Part shown: positions 60,819-64,000 of the stretch, one piece after another
Numbering within the stretch: the first letter of the stretch is position 1
Layout of the letters: the number at the start of each line of letters is the position of its first letter
DNA from: MGBC114079 sp964531385
GTDB taxonomy: Bacteria > Bacillota > Clostridia > Lachnospirales > CAG-274
Length of the DNA: 64,000 nucleotides
Reading direction: 5' to 3'
Assembly (NCBI GenBank): GCA_964531385.1
Contig: CAZHGC010000003.1
Coordinates: 62,001-126,000, forward strand
Notes under the pieces: generated by a model
Database searches by the model: none
What the model was told of the DNA's origin: nothing
The model's input: only the letters and a program-made list of their open reading frames with translations
Program-made: the position numbers and the translations under genes

Positions 60819-62276
60819 TTATTGGTTTTGCTGTGTATTGGCGTTTTTGAGTTCTCCGATTAGATAAAACGTTTTACAATCTGTAATTTCAATATCAACT
60901 ATATTTCCGATTGTTGTTTTTTCGGCTTTGAAATGGACAAGGCTGTTATCCGGAAGACGGCCGGTTATGAAGTTTTCATCTCCGCTTATTCCCTCTGCCA
61001 AAACTTTATATGTTTTTCCTATATGGCTTTTGCTTTTTTCCAAAACTATCGGATTTAAAGCATCTAAAACACGATTGAACTGTTTTTTTGCCTCATCTTC
61101 GGGAATTTGATTTTCCATTGATGCTGCAGGTGTTCCTGTTCTTTTTGAATAGATGAACGTGAAAGCACTGTTGAAGCCGACTTTTTTTATTACGTCTATT
61201 GTTTCGTTTACATCGTCTTCTGTTTCTCCGGGAAAACCAATTATTATATCGGTTGTTATTGCTATATCCGGAATTTTTGCTTTGATTTTTGAAACAAGTT
61301 CAAGATATTTTTCTTTTGTATAACAGCGGTTCATCTTTTTTAAAATGCTGTTGCTTCCGGCTTGAAAAGGCAAATGGATATGGTTGCAAACTTTTTCGCA
61401 ATCTGCCATTGCTGAGATAAGTTCATCTGACAAATCTTTTGGGTGGCTTGTCATAAAGCGAATTCGTTCAATTCCGTCAATTTCATTTACCATTCGCAAA
61501 AGCTTTGCAAAATTTATGTTTTCGTCAAGATTTTTTCCGTAGGAATTTACATTTTGACCGAGAAGCGTTATTTCTTTTACGCCGTCTTTTGCCAATGCTC
61601 TTATTTCGTTTAAAATATCTTTTGAACAACGGCTTCGCTCACGACCTCGAACGTATGGAACTATACAATAGGAGCAGAAGTTGTTGCAACCGAACATTAT
61701 ATTTACACTTGATTTGAATTTATATTTTCGTATGCTTGGCAAATCTTCGACAATTTCGCCATGTTCTTTCCAAATGTCGAACACAGGCGAATTTGTTTCG
61801 ATATTTGTATACATAAGTTCCGGAAGTTTGTATAAATTGAATGTTCCGAAAACTATGTCAACTTGTTTATATTTTTTTCGTATTGTTTCGACAACGTTTT
61901 CTTCCTGCATCATACAGCCACAAAGAGCTATTTTCATATATGGATTTGATACTTTTGCGTGTTTTAAATAGCCGAGGTTTCCGTAAACTTTATTTTCAGC
62001 GTTTTCTCTGACACAGCAAGTGTTGTATATTATAAAATCGGCATTTTTTTCTTCGGCAGCATCTGCAAAGCCCATTTCTTTCAGCATACCGTCAATTTTT
62101 TCGGAATCGTGGGCATTCATTTGACAGCCAAATGTTGAAATAAACATTGTTTTTTTACGATTATGTTTTTTTTCAAATTCTGTATTTAATTTTTTGATTT
62201 TTTCTATGAAAACTTTTTGTCTTTCAAGTTCTTCGTTTGAAAGGTTTATATCTTTCTTTTCAAATTTATTATTCAT
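60819..62276 (-). CDS. miaB: tRNA-2-methylthio-N6-dimethylallyladenosine synthase
   Basis: 485 residues. MiaB methylthiolates i6A37 of tRNAs reading UNN codons. N-terminal MTTase domain Cys (STFGCQMN, NTCCVR, LCGCM), radical SAM CNNFCSYC triad, and a C-terminal TRAM domain (about 420-480). ATG at 62276 is used; a TTG one codon upstream is closer to the GGAGG and could be the real start. It opens the miaB-ylbF-mutS-mutL-nrdG-M50-scpA-scpB operon. Confidence 0.96.
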   Translation of the reverse strand: MNNKFEKKDINLSNEELERQKVFIEKIKKLNTEFEKKHNRKKTMFISTFGCQMNAHDSEKIDGMLKEMGFADAAEEKNADFIIYNTCCVRENAENKVYGNLGYLKHAKVSNPYMKIALCGCMMQEENVVETIRKKYKQVDIVFGTFNLYKLPELMYTNIETNSPVFDIWKEHGEIVEDLPSIRKYKFKSSVNIMFGCNNFCSYCIVPYVRGRERSRCSKDILNEIRALAKDGVKEITLLGQNVNSYGKNLDENINFAKLLRMVNEIDGIERIRFMTSHPKDLSDELISAMADCEKVCNHIHLPFQAGSNSILKKMNRCYTKEKYLELVSKIKAKIPDIAITTDIIIGFPGETEDDVNETIDVIKKVGFNSAFTFIYSKRTGTPAASMENQIPEDEAKKQFNRVLDALNPIVLEKSKSHIGKTYKVLAEGISGDENFITGRLPDNSLVHFKAEKTTIGNIVDIEITDCKTFYLIGELKNANTQQNQ

Positions 62277-62312
62277 CAACGTTTTGACCTCCGAAATGAA
62301 AATTCGTTTGTT

Positions 62313-62321
62313 ATTATAACA
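62313..62321 (-). promoter_or_regulatory. extended -10 promoter of the miaB operon
   Basis: Minus strand TGT-TATAAT (-10 at 62318-62313) about 40 bp before the start. The -35 is weak, as expected for an extended -10 promoter. Confidence 0.45.
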
Positions 62322-62461
62322 CAAAAAAATTTTTATTTCTACAAAACAAATGAAGTTTGCGAAAAATATTATTAATTTGTAAAGTAAATGTAAAATTGAG
62401 AAGAAAAAAGAAAAAAGCAGATGAGAAATATTTTTTGATTTTGGGAAGAATAGATATTGGG

Positions 62462-62713
62462 TTATTCTAAATTTTCGAAAATATCTTTTGCAATGCGTTC
62501 CAATTTTGTTATTTTTGTGTAACCGAGGAATTTTCGTAAACTGTTGTATGCTTTGTAACTTGAATGGATTTCGGATATTAATTTTCTTGTTAAAGTTATA
62601 TTTTCATAGTTTCCAAATCTTTCGAAGTTTTCGATTTTTATTTCCAAATTCCATTTTAATGTGTTTAATATTTTTTTCCAATTGACGTTCTCTTCTAAGT
62701 TATATTTAACCAC
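62462..62713 (-). CDS. small hypothetical protein, XRE-neighbour
   Basis: 83 residues, GTG start with AAGGAG seven nt upstream. The protein is helical and basic, with no recognised domain (MVKYNLEENVNWKKIL at the start). It faces the XRE gene at 62987 across a 273-bp spacer that holds two palindromes, which suggests co-regulation. Confidence 0.65.
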   Translation of the reverse strand: MVKYNLEENVNWKKILNTLKWNLEIKIENFERFGNYENITLTRKLISEIHSSYKAYNSLRKFLGYTKITKLERIAKDIFENLE

Positions 62714-62765
62714 AATTTATCTCCTTTTTGCAAAAAAATTATACAAACAAAAGTGTATAGCAATA

Positions 62766-62811
62766 TTTTACTATTAAACGATAGTAAAATCAATACTATT
62801 ATTTGATAGTA
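62766..62811. promoter_or_regulatory. tandem operator palindromes
   Basis: TTTTACTAT-N6-ATAGTAAAA (62766-62789) is a perfect 9-bp palindrome; a second copy, TACTAT-N6-ATAGTA, lies at 62794-62811. Centres are 25 bp apart. A rightward promoter-like TTGATA (62804-62809) N17 TATATA overlaps the second copy. They lie between a divergently transcribed small gene and an XRE regulator, the layout of an autoregulated operator. Confidence 0.7.
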
Positions 62812-62986
62812 ACCTATAATACTTTTATATAATTTGGAACAAAAACATTGTTGTTGGAAATTTTGCAAAGCGGTTGAATTACAATTATTTGATGTTTGTT
62901 TGACTGGCAATGTTTTGGAAATGTTACAATTAAAATTTTAATTATTGTGCTGATTTAAATAACTTATTAATTTTGAGGGGATAATT

Positions 62987-63202
62987 TTGTATTATAGGCG
63001 ACTTAGAGATTTGAGAGAAGACAGCGAAAAAACGCAGAAAGAAATTGCGGCGATTCTTGGAATTGACCAACGTGTTTACAGCAACTATGAAACGGGGAAA
63101 AGAGAAATTCCGTCTCATTTTCTTATTGTGCTTGGAGATTACTATAATTGCAGTGTTGATTATATCCTTGGACGAACAAAAAATAAAAAAATGATTAAGT
63201 GA
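62987..63202 (+). CDS. XRE/Cro-family transcriptional regulator
   Basis: 71 residues starting at TTG behind GAGGGG. It is a single helix-turn-helix (TQKEIAAILGIDQRVYSNY) plus the short tail VDYILGRTKNKKMIK, so similar to the regulator at 428-649 that the two are paralogues. It probably binds the two palindromes 175-220 bp upstream and represses its own and the divergent small gene's promoter (inference). Monocistronic as far as can be seen. Confidence 0.85.
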   Translation: MYYRRLRDLREDSEKTQKEIAAILGIDQRVYSNYETGKREIPSHFLIVLGDYYNCSVDYILGRTKNKKMIK

Positions 63203-63539
63203 GTGTGTTTTGTGCTGAAACGTGGGAATGGGGATTAAAATTGTAAGAAATCAAATTGGTAATAAAAAATTGGAACGACCCGAGGGGGAATGCGGGAGCG
63301 AGCAGGGAAAACTCAGAGCAGAATTTTGAGCGGGAAAATTTTTGTTATTTGGAGTATTGTTTTATGATAAAATTATACAAGTTGCATAAGTTTTGATATA
63401 TAAAAATTATATAAATATTCATATTGTATTTTGGCGTAAATTGACGATATAATTAATATAGAAAAAGATATTTTGTGTATGGTTTTAAAGGCTTTGTATG
63501 CAAATGTTTTTTTATTTCGACTGTAAAGGGGGAACATAT
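63203..63539 (+). other. spacer with GC-rich patch
   Basis: 337 bp without a gene. The segment about 63270-63345 is strikingly G-rich for this window and can form small stems (CCCG/CGGG and CTCA/TGAG); no known RNA family was recognised. A TTGTAT-N18-TATAAT promoter for the next gene is at 63424-63453. Confidence 0.5.
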
Positions 63540-64000
63540 ATGAATAAAAACATTGAAATTGAAAGAAAATTTTTGGTTAAAGATATTCCATTTGATTTAA
63601 CTCAATTTAAATGCAGTGTTATTAAGCAAGCTTATTTGTGTATTGACCCTGTTATGAGACTTAGGCAGAAAGATGACAATTATATATTTACATTTAAAGG
63701 AAGCGGACAAGTTAAACGCGTTGAATTTGAGTATCCGTTGTCAAAAAAACAATTCTCTGATTTATGGGAGAACGTTGTTGGAAAGAAAATTGTTAAAAAG
63801 CGTTATTTTATACCTTTGGATAATAATTTGACAGCTGAACTCGATATTTATGAAGGTGAGTTTGACGGTTTTAAAAATGTTGAAGTTGAGTTTCCTTCGG
63901 AAGAGGAAGCTGTTGCTTTTGTTCCGCCGAAATGGTTTGGCGAGGATATTAGCTTTAACCCTGAATATGCGAATGCTAATATGTCAAAATTTGGTTTAGA
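63540..64000 (+). CDS. CYTH-domain protein, 3'-truncated by window edge
   Basis: 153 residues are visible before the window ends. The N-terminal motif NIEIERKFLV is the ExExK signature of the CYTH/triphosphate tunnel enzyme superfamily, followed by the basic strands RLRQKDD and FTFKG and acidic VEVEF. Members hydrolyse inorganic triphosphate or thiamine triphosphate, or make cAMP. ATG follows AAAGGGGG. No stop codon is reached before 64000, so the C-terminus is unknown. Confidence 0.85.
   Translation, partial: MNKNIEIERKFLVKDIPFDLTQFKCSVIKQAYLCIDPVMRLRQKDDNYIFTFKGSGQVKRVEFEYPLSKKQFSDLWENVVGKKIVKKRYFIPLDNNLTAELDIYEGEFDGFKNVEVEFPSEEEAVAFVPPKWFGEDISFNPEYANANMSKFGL

Noticed and set aside
1..64000. 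CRISPR arrays, insertion sequences or prophage
   Set aside because: No regularly spaced direct repeats, transposase, integrase or phage structural genes were seen.

Overview
The window is A+T-rich DNA with dense, short-spaced operons, strong GGAGG ribosome binding sites, frequent TTG/GTG starts and many TTGACA-N17-TATAAT promoters. Gene content (rny, scpAB, whiA beside an HPr-like gene, hprK, ylbF/miaB, a SpoIIE-type phosphatase with STAS and anti-sigma proteins, a large SRP RNA, a T-box, GatCAB with an archaeal-type AspRS) points to a low-GC Gram-positive anaerobe of class Clostridia, possibly near Lachnospirales. Genus and species cannot be read from the sequence. No CRISPR array, transposase, integrase or phage module was seen.

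Layout. 1-5.4 kb: end of a membrane protein, an XRE regulator with a divergent promoter that drives no visible ORF, an OPT oligopeptide transporter, a CPBP protease, a DUF1292 protein and an orphan protein. 5.5-8.6 kb: tRNA-Pro(GGG), RNase Y (apparently CTG start), RidA and a GNAT. 8.8-14.2 kb: SRP RNA, dnaX, a ZmaR-like GNAT, thiD-thiE and a HAD phosphatase. 14.4-21.6 kb: tRNA-Leu(CAA), a second CPBP protease, a candidate small structured RNA, an HD-GYP protein, a membrane-anchored protein, a beta-propeller protein and uvrC. 21.9-26.8 kb: hprK, ROK glucokinase, murB, rapZ, whiA and a Crh-like HPr. 27.1-37.6 kb: a 288-nt leader, two giant secreted FN3/SLH-like proteins and an isolated trpD.

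37.8-43.4 kb (minus strand): an Asp-specific T-box in front of aspS, an alpha/beta hydrolase and gatC-gatA-gatB, a plausible single operon joining aspartyl-tRNA supply to the amidotransferase that uses mischarged tRNA. 43.5-45.9 kb: a partner-switching cassette (STAS, degenerate anti-sigma kinase, intact anti-sigma kinase, receiver-PP2C phosphatase) with no sigma gene. 46.2-49.7 kb: pheA, a MazG-like protein, a GdpP-type phosphodiesterase lacking its membrane helices, and rplI. 50-53.2 kb: a GNAT, two small proteins under 60 aa, an intracellular subtilase and an overlapping partner gene. 53.3-62.3 kb (minus): miaB-ylbF-mutS-mutL-nrdG-M50 homologue-scpA-scpB as one tight operon; the M50 protein has lost its metal-binding residues. 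62.4-64 kb: a small protein and an XRE regulator transcribed divergently across two perfect palindromes, a GC-rich unannotated patch, and the start of a CYTH protein that runs off the window.

Most genes are housekeeping. The parts most worth following are the T-box/AspRS/GatCAB operon, the sigma-less partner-switching cassette, the two orphan promoter-to-terminator RNAs (about 792-1039 and 15652-15740), the surface-protein pair with its long leader, and the XRE operator array at the right end.
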